64,000 nt of DNA from Impatiens glandulifera (lineage: Eukaryota > Streptophyta > Magnoliopsida > Ericales > Balsaminaceae). This document shows, piece after piece, positions 49,554 through 60,424 of the stretch (its first letter is position 1; each line of letters starts with the position of its first letter). Under the pieces are notes generated by a model. It made no database searches and was not told where the DNA came from. It saw only the letters and a list, made by a program, of their open reading frames with translations. Location: assembly GCF_907164915.1 (NCBI RefSeq), contig NC_061866.1, positions 28,537,905 to 28,601,904 on the forward strand, written 5' to 3'. Made by a program: the position numbers and the translations under genes.

Positions 49554-50096
49554 TGAAAAACAACAACAATTTTTTCACGGTATCACGATGCAACACGAAT
49601 ACAAATCTCCAACAACAACCCAAATACAGCAGCACAAATATTGGCAAAACTATGTAAGGACCTGGTTCAACCAATCTAAAATCATAAACAAATATGGCAT
49701 GACACAACACGAAGTGGCCCGAATACAAATCTACAACGACAACACAAATAGAACAGCACAAATATGACATGAATCGACATGATGTGACACGACGTGGCAT
49801 GAAGCGACACGACGTGGCATGACGCGACCCGACGCGACACGAATTCAAATACCAAAAATGACAACAAAAATATAATTACACAAATATGGCACGACGCAAC
49901 ACGATGCAGCATGAAGCAACACAAATATAAAAATTTCCAAACAAAATCACCTTAAGCAAAAGAAAGCAAAAGGAAGCGAAAACGAAAAATACCATTGACG
50001 ATTGCAAACTCAAATGCCAAATTCAAATCGAAAGATGTAGATTGAATGTTTTAAGTTAAACAAAGAGAATTCATAAATGAAGGCTCTGACACCATA
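49554..50096. repeat. Spacer with cacgacgtggcatga minisatellite
   Basis: About 49560-49920 is built of short cacga / gcaacacgaa / gtggcatga words; a compact array of about 15-18-bp units lies at 49760-49850. No gene. Near 50086 ggctctgacaccat resembles a reversed tRNA-Met primer site and may mark another decayed LTR element. Confidence 0.55.
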
Positions 50097-50434
50097 ATAA
50101 AATAAAGTGAGAAAGGCTAGGGTTTTTTATTAGCAAGCATAAAATAAACTGAATGAAAGAGTTATATAGTTAGTAATTATAATAGACTAAATTACTTAAG
50201 TGCTAATAAAGATAATAAAACTAATATATATATAATATTTATTTTCATCTCAATTATATAAATATATATATATATATAATATAATATAATATTTGTACAA
50301 TTTTATTATGAACCTGGAACCAAAATCCAGTTCAGATATTCTAAGCAAGCTTGAAAGCATTACAACAAATCAATCCAATAAGAGTCAATGGCACCGAATC
50401 TTCCTGCGACTAAATATAATAGAAGACAATATTG
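50097..50434. other. AT-rich stretch before the CACTA elements
   Basis: TA-rich tracts at about 50232-50295; no gene seen. Confidence 0.4.
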
Positions 50435-50464
50435 AACTAGTAAAAAAAGGATAAATAGCTAGCA

Positions 50465-50745
50465 AACATAGTGATTGGTTCTTAGAACAATCGCTACTAC
50501 TGTTCTTAATGGCGATTGGAATGAAATCCAATCGCAACTACTCATGTAATGGCGATTGGTCCTTTAACCAAACGCTAGTAGCTTAAATGAAAGACGATTG
50601 GTTAAAAATCCAATCGCAATATTAAATAACAGTGATTGATATATTGCCAATCGCAATTATTAAGGCATATCGGCGATTGGTTTTAACACCAATCGCTATT
50701 ATTATCGCAATTATTAAGGCACATTAACAACCAATCGCGGTTTCC
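50465..50745. repeat. Subterminal repeats of outer CACTA (GCGATTGG)
   Basis: About nine GCGATTGG or reversed CCAATCGC copies, several paired as hairpins 15-30 bases apart (for example ggcgattggaatgaaatccaa then tcgc). Such motifs in CACTA elements bind the element's own TNPA-type protein. Confidence 0.8.
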
Positions 50746-51650
50746 TATTAAAACCCTTTCTTCGCTTTTCTTTCTTCTTCTCTACCCCACTTTTGTTTCT
50801 TCTTTGCCGCCCCGATTTTCTTCTTGCATCGAGCATTAATGGCAATCTGAATAAGAAATACTCCACTGCTCATTGTATCATCGTCTCAATAATGGCGATC
50901 TGAAAAAGAAATACGCCACTGCCGTTCTTCCTCTCCATTTCCTCCCCGCAGTTCTTCCTACATGGCGTCCCGCCGTTTGTTGATAGAAGGGTTCCGGTAC
51001 TAGAATAAAAGATGAAATCAACAAATTTGGAAGATTGAATAATCGATTTCACGAACTTGAAGATGAAATCAAGATCGCCAAGGTAAATAAAGTGCCCCTT
51101 TTAGCCGGAATTTCGAAGAGCACTAGAAGAAAAGGGCTATCTGCATGTATTTACGCAACCGTATCTAATCGCCTTCATCATAATGTGAGTCCTATTTCCC
51201 AATGAACCTGCTAATGAAATTTTAGGGTTCTAATAGATACTCCCTTTATTGATCATCCTTTCTTTCTTTGGTTGTGGCTAAAGAAGTTGTTTCTAAGAAA
51301 TGTAGCTCTCAACTTCTTCTTTCATCAATCCATAAAAATTAGAAGTGCTGAACTTTCTTGAGGTCCATAAACGAAGTGCCATTTTCTTGATAATGAAGAA
51401 GCAATGTTGTGTTTTATTTTGCATTCATTTTGAAGAATTATTCATTATTGCAAATTGTTTTGGATAAGTATAATAATTCTAGATTGATGACCAATATTGT
51501 TATAGATTGTATATGCCTAAGTAATTATGTTTCTTCAAATTTGTACAAATATAAGTGATTGTACAAAGCTTTTATGTGTACTGAAATAGAAATTAACTAT
51601 GCCACAACTATATTTTCAAAACAGGTTCATCTTGATCATGGCAAAAAAAA
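50746..51650 (+). other. 5' region of outer CACTA genes
   Basis: A CT-rich stretch (ttctttcttcttctctacccc) near 50760-50825 looks like a leader. No clear coding exon is assigned. The inner CACTA is inserted at the end of this region, between it and the transposase. Confidence 0.4.
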
Positions 51651-51669
51651 TAACACTGGTGAAAAAGGG

Positions 51670-52410
51670 GTCAAAACCGAGAGTTAAAACTCTCGGTTTT
51701 GACCCTATAACTTTCGGTGAAGACACCTTACCGAAGGTTTTAGTAACCCTCGCCATCCCTCGGTATTGACACTGTCGGGACTTTGAAAAGGAGAAAAACC
51801 GAAAGTTATACGAAAACTTTCGGGTTTTTCTCTTTGTGGAAAAACCGAGGGTTTTACAAGAACTTTCGGTTTTTTCTCTTTTGGAAAAACCGAGGGTTTT
51901 CCAAAGACCTCTCGGTTTTCTTCATTTGTGGAAAAACCGAGGGTTTTATAAAGACCTTTCGGTTTTCCTCTTTTTACAAATAACTTTCGGTTTTTCTCTC
52001 TGGAAAAACCGAGGGTTTTGCAAAGAACTTTCGGTTTTACCCGAAGAGGAAAACCGAGAGTTATTTACAAAACTTTCGGTTTTCCTCTTCGGTTAAAACC
52101 GAAAGTTTTGTAAATAACTCTCGGTTTTCCTCTTCTTGTAAAACCGAGAGTTCTTTGCAAAACCCTCGGTTTTCTCCTTTTCAAGAAAACCGAAAGTTAT
52201 ATGAAAACTCTCGGTTTTTACCCGAAGAGGAAAACCGAAAGTTTTGTAAATAACTCTCGGTTTTCCTCTTTAGGATAAAAACCGAGGGTTTGTCATATAA
52301 CTCTCGGTTTTCTCTTTGGCTTAAAACCGAGAGGTTTCTAATATCTCTCGTTTTTTCCAAAAAGAGAAAAACCGAGAGATTTCAATATTACTTTCGGTTT
52401 TTTCCCCTAA
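51670..52410. repeat. Left subterminal hairpin repeats of inner CACTA
   Basis: About sixteen or more units of roughly 40-45 bp, each with AAAACCGARRGTTTT facing AAAACYYTCGGTTTT. Variation between GAAAG, GAGAG and GAGGG cores is common. These are presumed TNPA binding sites by analogy with En/Spm. Confidence 0.88.
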
Positions 52411-52626
52411 ATTTTTAAAAATGTGCGGATTATTTTGCTCGCAACCAAACCTAACCAAAACCTGTTCAGCCAAACCAATATATTAATGATAAAAGAAATG
52501 CAGCATACATTAAACGATCACATTAATTGATCGTGAACATTACAAAATTCGAAACCAAACTAATATTCCGAACAATCTGTTATAAATTCAACCTATAATG
52601 AAAACATGTTTTGAATCCAAACAACC

Positions 52627-54410
52627 TTAGCTTGTGGGGGGAGGAGGTGGTTGTTGCCTCATATATAATTCGATTCTCTCCATTCTCGCGTTCATCTCTG
52701 ACTTCTCCCTCTCCATTTTCTCGGTAATCTCTGACTTCTCCCTCTCCATTTTTTCGGTAATCTCTAATTCTCCCTCTCCATTCTTTCCACAATTTCTTGC
52801 TTTTCCGATTGTAATTCTTCCATTTTCTGCCTTCTTTCTTCATCTCTCTTCTCCAGTTCCTCCAGCTTGAGCTTCATTATTTGATTCTCTTCTAACAATC
52901 GCTCACTGTTTCGCTGTGAACTGTTTCCACTACGACGATCATCACGAAAGTGTGTGGGCCGGACGCCTGATCCCATTCCGAACACTACCCCGTGTTTTTG
53001 TTGTCCGAACACCCTCTCCGTCAATTCAAAATCCGATATTCCCGGTTCGTTACTAACAACCTCTTCCATCTCAGCCTGCACAATTTAAATAAAATATCAT
53101 TTCTATAATAAAAAACTAGACTTATTCAATTCACTTACAATTTTCTCTTGCACGTGTTCGTCCGGGACGGGTGTTGGGTTTTCTTGTGTCGGTTTTGGTG
53201 TACGTGTCCTCTTGAATACTTCAATTACAGACGGTGGCCGTCCCATTTCAATCGCCTGTTGAAATAAATGATTTATATAATTAATAACAATCTACATATT
53301 AAGTTATTACAAATAATGTACTTACCAACTCGTCTTCAATTTGTGCAAACGGTCTACTTCCCGTTCGATGCGGGAATTTTAGATTCTTCCGATTCTTCAT
53401 ATTTGTAGAACTGTGTCTCTGTATTTGAAATAACAAATGAAGTTAGATTAATTAATATCAACTTTTATTTGAATTATGAAACCGTACCTTAAACGTTTCT
53501 GTGAAGAAATGGTTGCGACACACAAACTCCCAATCATCTCGATCATAGTCCGGTGGAGGATTAGCCAGTACCGCCGCCTCGTCTCCTTTGTGGACGCGGA
53601 TATAATTCTTGTTCAAATCCGACCGCCATCTATCCCATATCTGATTGGCGTGTCCCAACCCGGTCTTTCGAAAATACTCAATGTCGCCATTAGTCGCTTC
53701 GAACGGATCCTGAAAAAAATAACATCCAAATGTTACAAATAATTATTTAATGACGTAATGTATATTAATCAAGTTATAAGTATTACCTTGATAGCAGTCC
53801 ACAGTGAATCCAATTGGTCTGCACTTAAAGCCTTCCACTTGAGAAGACGGTGTGAGACGGCTGCGGGGTCCCGGATAATCGACCCCACATGTCTAGACCA
53901 CCTAGTCCTTCCCACGTCTGTACCGCCTGGCCTCCCATCCTTCTCTCTAAACGTTAGAGGGATCCTCGTCCCCGCTAGCCTCTTAGACAGCGCAATATTC
54001 TTGTTCTTCCCCCGTCTTTTACGGGCAGAAGATTCTTCAAAATTATCAAAATCTTAATTAAATATGTCAATCAATTGAAACACTAACTAATTTGTAAACG
54101 AAATACCTGTCGATGATGGGTCGGGAGTGGTCCCGTGCTCCTCCTCGTCATCCTGCTCCTCGATAGGCTCCTCAAGACCCTCGTCTTCAGCCTCATCGGT
54201 AGGCAGGTTATCAGCGAATGTGCTCTCTATATACTCTGCGAAGTCATCAATATCGTCTTCAGTCTCGTATGTTCGGGGAGGCGCAGTAGCTATCGGGACC
54301 ACAGGAATCGGTGGTTGGTCTCTCGAAGACGATCCTCGTTGCTTTAACAACTCGGATTGGGCAAGTAGGTTTTGGTAACTCTTATCCAATTTCTTGGGTG
54401 TCTTCCTCAT
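52627..54410 (-). CDS. Transposase_24 (TNPA-like) protein of inner CACTA, six exons
   Basis: The model is complement(join(52627..53075, 53139..53255, 53326..53418, 53488..53709, 53787..54034, 54107..54410)). All introns are GT-AG and the phases agree. Start MRKTPKKLDKSYQNLLAQSE, then an acidic segment. The Transposase_24 (Ptta/En/Spm) core is in exons 2-4: LTFREKDGRPGG, GSIIRDPAAVSHRLLKWKAL, GLGHANQIWDRWRSDLNKNY, VLANPPPDYDRDDWEFVCRN, NRKNLKFPHRTGSRPFAQIE. Exon 5 has AIEMGRPPSVIEVFKRT. Exon 6 ends in a coiled coil (KLKLEELEKRDEERRQKMEE) and repeated EKMEREKSEIT units. One single-base frameshift near 52770 separates the last repeats from the expected RIELYMRQQPPPPPTS end. En/Spm TNPA binds subterminal motifs; here the AACCGAAAGTT hairpins are the likely target. 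About 475 residues if the shift is ignored. Confidence 0.78.
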
Positions 54411-54553
54411 ACTCTACCAAGTTGTTTTAGGACCTTCTGACATTCTTAATTCACACCATTAATAAAAATGAGTGAATAATTGAAATAAAGTAGTAATAAA
54501 AATGAATATAAAGTTAAAAACATTATTAAATCTACCTAATTAATTAATCTGAA

Positions 54554-55371
54554 CTATATGTTTGTAAACCGCGGTTTTATTTTTGTCACAATCTTCCAAC
54601 CGGGTCGGGCTGACATATCAGGGGCGTAGAATACTTGTTTTGCTTGACTCGCCAATATATACGGGTCTTGACTTTGGGTTTTCAAAATTCGGTTTACATT
54701 TACACTTACGAAGCCATATTTGTCCACTTTCACTACTAGTTCCCCCGAGTGTGTATCAAACCACTTACATTTGAATAAAACAACTCGTTTGTGAGAATAA
54801 TATTGTAATTCGATTATATCCGTCAAAACTCCGTAGTATGACATAGTTTCAGATCCGTTGTACCCCTCAACAACCACCCCACTATTTTGAGTTGTCAAAC
54901 CTTCGTCGTGTTTTTCTGTACAGAATTTGAATCCGTTTACTTTACACCAAACATACATAGACGAGTACATACTTGGACCTTCTCCTAAGATCTTGAGGTC
55001 TGTTGATATGTCGTTCATTTCTGTCTCGGATCGTTGAATTCCGGCACGGCATCCTCCGACTGATCATCGTCGTCATCATCATCGTAGTCATCGGCATCTT
55101 CATCGACATCTTCATTAACCACTTGAGTAGTCCGTCTCTTTTCCCCATGAAAATACCAATACTCATAATGAATATTTATTCCATAAACGATGAGGTGAGT
55201 CTTCACTTCGTCTATTTCCATAAACGGCGTGTTCAAGCATTTCACGCAGGGACATTTCACGGTTTGTCGGGATGTATTCCTAACAACATACTCGAGGAAT
55301 TTGTCAACACCTTCCTCGTAATCTGGATGATCTCGACGTAAGGTCATCCATCTTTTATCGGGTACTTCCAT
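54554..55371 (-). pseudogene. CACTA transposase remnant: associated domain joined to DUF4216, core deleted
   Basis: The first part (55371-55015) is the transposase-associated domain: VPDKRWMTLRRDHPDYEEGV, CPCVKCLNTPFMEIDEVKTH, YEYWYFHGEKR, then an Asp-rich tail. The second part (55018-54554), in another frame overlapping by an ATGA, is the DUF4216-type C-terminus: GPSMYSSMYVWCKVNGFKFC, NSGVVVEGYNGS, YYGVLTDIIELQY, VLFKCKWFDT, DPYILASQAKQVFYAPD. Full transposases have several hundred residues (Transposase_21 catalytic core, DUF4218) between these. Their exact loss leaves the element unable to supply its own transposase, unless the deletion is spliced from a longer relative elsewhere. Confidence 0.85.
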
Positions 55372-56730
55372 ATTTCTAATAAAATGGAAAACAACCCGGA
55401 TTATTATTTACTTATATTTGTCTAAATTAATTAGGCTTACAGAATGCTAACATAATTTCTATCTAATCTATCATTATCCAACCAATAATCAATTTAATCT
55501 AATATTATCGAAGCCCAATTCCACATAAACAAACAATATTTCATTCATATACATTTCAAACCTAATTTCACATTATTTCATTCATATACATTTCAACAAT
55601 ATCTAACATTATCCAAGCCAAATTCCACCTAAACAAACATTAATATGTCATTCATATACATTTCAAACCTAATCTAACATTATCCAAACCAAATTCCACA
55701 TAAACAAACAATATTTCATCATAAACATTTCAATCCTAATCTAACCTAATCCAACCAATCTGGCACGGCAGTCCTCAATCTGGCCTAATTCAAATAACCA
55801 ATCATTATTAATCTAACCAATTTTTTAAACTAATCAAACCTAGTCAAACACTATTTCAATCATACATAATTCAATCAATTTAATTCATACCTAAAATCCA
55901 ATATAATCCTAACAACATAAAAAGCCTTAAAAACTGACCTTTTTTAGCTGGAGAGGCGCGGCGACGGTGGAGAGGCGCGGGGACGGTGGAGGATGCAGTT
56001 GAAGGTGTAATAACCTCGGAGATCTTCAAGAGACAGACGGTCCTAATCCAAAAGCAGACACAATCAAACCATGTAATGTAACTTAAATTCGACATGAATT
56101 CAATTCTAACATAATCTCAATAACTATCAATCAAACCAAATAACCAAACCTAAACCAAACTCAATATAAACAAATTTTTAACATTAATCAAACCTAATAA
56201 CCAAACCTAAATCAAAATCAATAACCATTAATCAAACCAATTAACCATACATCAATCAAACCCAATATAAACCTATTGTTAACATTAATCAAACCAAAAT
56301 CAAACCTCAATCAAACCAAAATCAAACATAAATCAAACCAAAATCAAACCTCAATCAAACCAAAATCAAACCAATCTTAACTAAATCAAACCTCATTCCA
56401 ACCAAAATCAAACCTCAATCAAACAAAAATCAAACCTCATTCCAACCAAAATCAAACCAATCTAAACTAAGTCAAACAAAAATCAAACCATAATCCTAAA
56501 TTAAACAAAATGTAACATAAATCAACAAATCCAAACCAAATCTCACATATATAACATCAATCATTCAAACAGATTCAATCAGATTCATTAATAAGAATAA
56601 TAATTCCTAAATCTAACAATTCCTAAAAACTAACCCTAAAATCTAACATATATAACACTAATATATATAAATTAACTTCAAACCCTAACATATATAACAC
56701 TAAGGTTTTCAAATAAACCTGAAATCGAAG
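55372..56730 (-). repeat. Leader/intron region with AATCAAACC low-complexity repeats
   Basis: No coding is seen. Two tandem-like blocks: cattcatatacatttcaaacctaatc (55540-55740, about 60-85-bp units) and (caaaccaaaat)n-type repeats at 56100-56520. A short CG-rich patch (gagaggcgcggcgacggtgg, twice) lies at 55949-55991. It is upstream of the transposase remnant on the minus strand and probably intronic or 5' UTR. Confidence 0.55.
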
Positions 56731-56735
56731 AACTG

Positions 56736-57010
56736 ACCTTCAATCGTCGGCGGAGGCTGGCTGAGGCGCGGCTGAGAGCGGCGGAGGCGCGGCAGCAGAA
56801 CTTCAATCGGGTCCGCGGCAGATCTTCGACCGGTGGCGGCTTCAAGATGGCGGCGTCTTGGCGGCTTCAAGGCGGCGTCGTCTTCTTCAGGATTGAAGGG
56901 CGTCGTCTTGGCGGAATGGGTGTCGGCTGAGAGCGGCGCTGGCGAAGAGAAGCGGCGGGAGAGAGAGAGTCGGATCGAAGAAGAAAAAACGGGGAAGAAA
57001 GAAAGAAGGG
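56736..57010 (-). other. CpG-rich island in the inner CACTA
   Basis: Dense CGGCGG/GGCGTCGTC words stand out in a surrounding AT-rich sequence. By position it is the 5' leader of the transposase transcript on the minus strand; a 63-codon frame on the plus strand is a by-product of base composition. A similar but shorter patch precedes the mini-ORF (60318-60360). Confidence 0.55.
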
Positions 57011-57027
57011 GTTTTTTTAATTAAATA

Positions 57028-57325
57028 GTTGATTCCCGAGAGTTTTATGAAAACACTCGGAATTTAAATATCCAAAAACCGAGAGTTTTCATATAACTCT
57101 CGGTTTTATGAAAATAATCAAAACCGAGAGTTATAAGAAAACTCTCGGTTTTTGGATATTTAAATTCCGAGTGTTTTCATAAAACTCTCGGTTTTGATTA
57201 TTTGTTTACATTTTTACTATTAAAATTAAATGCACAAAACCGAGAGGTTTTAGTAAATCTGTCGTATTTTATGCATATTTCCGAAAGTTATTTATTTAAC
57301 TTTCGGTTTTAGAACATGACAAATT
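57028..57325. repeat. Internal AACCGAGAGTT hairpins upstream of the transposase leader
   Basis: Four or five motif pairs, including a long palindrome (aaaccgagagttttcatata against its reverse at about 57120-57200), lie adjacent to the CpG-rich leader. They lie 3.6 kb from the element end, unlike ordinary subterminal repeats. Confidence 0.75.
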
Positions 57326-58010
57326 GTTAAATTATTTGGATTCTCACTTTCTAATAACGATGAACAACATGAATTTAACACATTTGATATCCTTAAAAGA
57401 TTTCTCAATCCATATGATCAATCATTACACAAATACATAGAATAATCCTACATAAACATTCATGTACACTTCTCTTTATGATCTAACACATTCTTGAACA
57501 TTTTAACATTAAACACAAACTAAAATTTTAAAATAAAACACACACTTGATAATATTAGTTAGGAGTCTAGATTATAACCAAAAAAACCAATGAATTTAAC
57601 AATTTGGGACATATTAATTCCGAAAGTTAATCATAAAACTCTCGGTTTTTATGGGTATTTCCGAAAGTTTTACCCATAACTCTCGGAATTTCTATGTCAC
57701 AAATTGTTAAATTAATTGGTTCCTAATCTTCTAATGGATTTGAACATTATTAATTTAACACATTTAATACCTTAACACATCACCCATATGATCAAACTTT
57801 ATACACATTCATGTCATCATATATAAACACAAACATATAAATACACTTCTTTATATAATCAAACACAATCATAAACATTTTAACATTAAACACAATCTTA
57901 ATTTTTAAAAAACAACACACACTTTATTAGATTAATTAAGATTCTAGATTGGAGTGTATCAAACAAAAAATTTTCCAAATTATGATTTGGTAACACCGAA
58001 AGTTAATAGT
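57310..58010. repeat. Diverged tandem duplication, about 370-bp unit
   Basis: Two copies share the order gacaaattgttaaatta..ttgg, ttctaat-gat-gaacat, aatttaacacattt, cacttct-tttat, aacattttaacattaaacac, cacacactt, agattctagatt-ga, and each ends in a ccgaaagttaat motif. Identity is moderate. Non-coding. Confidence 0.65.
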
Positions 58011-58025
58011 AAAACTTTCGGTTTT

Positions 58026-59640
58026 GAAAGGTATCACCGAAAGGTTTATGTGTAAACCCTCGGTTTTTACCCTTCCCCAAACTTAGAAAAAAATTAGATT
58101 TTTTTAATGAGGGGTCAAAACCGAAGGTTTATGTGTAAACACTCGGTTTTTACCCTTCACCATACTTAGAAAAAAATTAGATTTTTTTAATGAGGGGTCA
58201 AAACCGAAGGTTTATGTGTAAACCCTCGGTTTTTACCCTTCCCCAAACTTAGAAAAAAATTAGATTTTTTTAATGAGGGGTCAAAACCGAAGGTCTATGT
58301 GTAAACACTCGGTTTTTACCCTTCACCATACTTAGAAAAAAATTAGATTTTTTTAATGAGGGGTCAAAACCGAAGGTTTATGTGTAAACCCTCGGTTTTT
58401 ACCCTTCCCCATACTTAGAAAAAAATTAGATTTTTTTAATGAGGGGTCAAAACCGAAGGTTTATGTTAAAACCCTCGGTTTTTACCCCTTGCCCATACTT
58501 AGAAAAAAATTAGATTTTTTTAATGAGGGGTCAAAACCGAAGGTTTATGTGTAAACCCTCGGTTTTTACCCTTCCCCATACTTAGAAAAAAATTAGATTT
58601 TTTTAATGAGGGGTCAAAACCGAAGGTTTATGTTAAAACCCTCGGTTTTTACCCCTTGCCCATACTTAGAAAAAAATCAGATTTTTTTAATGAGGGGTCA
58701 AAACCGAAGGTTTATGTTAAAACCCTCGGTTTTTACCCCTTGCCCATACTTAGAAAAAAATCAGATTTTTTTAATGAGGGGTCAAAACCGAAGGTTTATG
58801 TTAAAACCCTCGGTTTTTACCCCTTGCCCATACTTAGAAAAAAATCAGATTTTTTTAATGTAGGGTAAAAACCGAAGGTTCATTTGAAAACCTTCGGTTT
58901 TTACCCTTCCCCATACTTAGAAAATTTTCAGATTTTTTTAATATAGGGTAAAAACCGAAGGTTTATTTGAAAACCTTCGGTTTTTACCCTTCCCCATACT
59001 TAGAAAATTTTCAGATTTTTTTAATGTAAGGTAAAAACCGAAGGTTTATTTGAAAACCTTCGGTTTTTACCCTTCCCCATACTTAGAAAATTTTCAGATT
59101 TTTTTAATGAGGGGTCAAAACCGAGGGTTTATTTGAAAACCTTCGGTTTTTACCCTTCCCCATACTTAGAAAATTTTCAGATTTTTTTAATGTAAGGTAA
59201 AAACCGAAGGTTTATTTGAAAACCTTCGGTTTTTACCCTTCCCCATACTTAGAAAATTTTCAGATTTTTTTAATGTAGGGTAAAAACCGAAGGTTCATTT
59301 GAAAACCTTCGGTTTTTACCCCTTCCCCATACTTAGAAAATTTTCAGATTTTTTAAATGTAAGGTAAAACCGAAGGTTTATTTGAAAACCTTCGGTTTTT
59401 ACCCTTCCCCATACTTAGAAAATTTTCAGATTTTTTTAATGTAGGGTAAAAACCGAAGGTTCATTTGAAAACCTTCGGTTTTTACCCTTCCCCATTTTTT
59501 TAATGTAAGGTCAAAACCGAAGGTTTATTTGAAAACCTTCGGTTTTTACCGTTCCCCATACTTAGAAAAAAAACTAATTTTTTTAATGAAAGGTCAAAAC
59601 CGAAGGTTTATTTGAAAACCTTCGGTTTTTACCTAAAAAA
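58026..59640. repeat. Tandem array of about 20 hairpin units, 82-84 bp
   Basis: Unit starts are spaced 83-84 bases (58109, 58192, 58275, 58358, 58441 and on). Each unit holds AAAACCGAAGGTTTA then TAAACCCTCGGTTTTT (a hairpin), the link acccttccccatacttagaa, and attagatttttttaatgagg. Left units have a CCGAAGG/CCCTCGG pair, right units (after about 58860) a perfect CCGAAGG/CCTTCGG pair. Spurious open frames arise where the period is 84. Confidence 0.95.
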
Positions 59641-59843
59641 ATGTGTCAAAACCGAAGGTTTTCAAATAAACTTTCGGTTTTGGCGATGCGGTTTTTCTTT
59701 AAAAAAATATGAAAAGTCAAAAAAACACATAATTAATTAATAAAACATATTAAACCAAACCAAACAAACATAATAACAATAATTCATAAATATTAAAACA
59801 TAACTGTCAAAAACCCATAATAAATCCATAATAAATCTACAAA

Positions 59844-60140
59844 TTAATTATTAGATGGGGTGGAAGGACCGGGTGGTTGATTCAGTCGACTCCTCAACAA
59901 GACAAGTTCTTGTTCGAGATTCTCTAATCTCTGAGACATTTTGGCCCGGTCCGCTTTGATTTCACTCAGCAAACGACCTCTTTCGGCATCCCTTAGTCGG
60001 ATTTGTTCCATTTCCAGCGTCATCTTTCTGACCTCTTCCTCACGTGCCGCAATTTCTGATTGTGTTATCAGATTTTGGTAACACGGATGCAGTTTCTCCG
60101 GTGTACGCCGAAGTCTCTTCCATGTCGAATCATCACCCAT
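59844..60140 (-). CDS. 98-codon mini-ORF: TNPA-like N-terminus plus coiled coil
   Basis: Starts MGDDSTWKRLRRTPEKLHPC and continues YQNLITQSEIAAREEE, which parallels RKTPKKLDKSYQNLLAQSE at the start of the Transposase_24 gene. Then a heptad-like helix (KMTLEMEQIRLRDAERGRLL, SQRLENLEQELVLLRSRL) and a Pro-rich end (NQPPGPSTPSNN) parallel that gene's coiled coil and PPPPP end. The DNA-contacting middle is absent. It has its own CpG-rich leader (60318-60360) next to the right subterminal repeats. It could be a truncated duplicate, or a short regulator that dimerises with the full protein; the latter is speculation. The frame is clean with no lesions. Confidence 0.6.
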   Translation of the reverse strand: MGDDSTWKRLRRTPEKLHPCYQNLITQSEIAAREEEVRKMTLEMEQIRLRDAERGRLLSEIKADRAKMSQRLENLEQELVLLRSRLNQPPGPSTPSNN

Positions 60141-60299
60141 ATCCTAAATGCATTTCAGATATATGTATATATATATATATTCATCAAACAAAATAACGTA
60201 AACTAACATAAATCTAGATCTATAATATATATATATACAAACTTAAGAAAAATCTAAATCTTACAATAAACAAAACAAAAAGACAAATCAAACAAATTA

Positions 60300-60420
60300 C
60301 CTGAAGAGAGGAGAAGAACCCGCGGCTTGGAGGAGGCAGGCGGCGGCGGCGGAGGCGGAAGAGAGAGAAAGGAGAGAAGCGGAATGAAAAGAGAAGGGTT
60401 AGGGTTTGTATTTATAGAGG
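60300..60420 (-). other. CpG-rich leader of the mini-ORF
   Basis: gcaggcggcggcggcggagg and a GA-rich stretch precede the mini-ORF on the minus strand, with cctctataaatacaaacc (a TATA-like box, about 60404-60421) just upstream of it. This is the most promoter-like spot at the right end of the element. Confidence 0.5.
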
Positions 60421-60424
60421 TTTA

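Noticed and set aside
53758..54057. 99-codon plus-strand frame opposite the Transposase_24 exon 2
   Set aside because: Antisense shadow of exon 2, whose minus-strand reading has the family motifs and splice sites.
56833..57024. 63-codon plus-strand frame in the CpG-rich patch
   Set aside because: Low-complexity Ala/Arg/Glu composition driven by GC repeats, opposite to the element's genes.
58606..58863. Open frame with three identical 28-residue units
   Set aside because: It arises only because the non-coding repeat period is 84 bp there, a multiple of three. No start context or homologue.
58026..59640. Regular repeat-spacer look, CRISPR-like
   Set aside because: The 'spacers' are themselves repeated, units are 82-84 bp hairpins of a plant CACTA element, and there are no cas genes.
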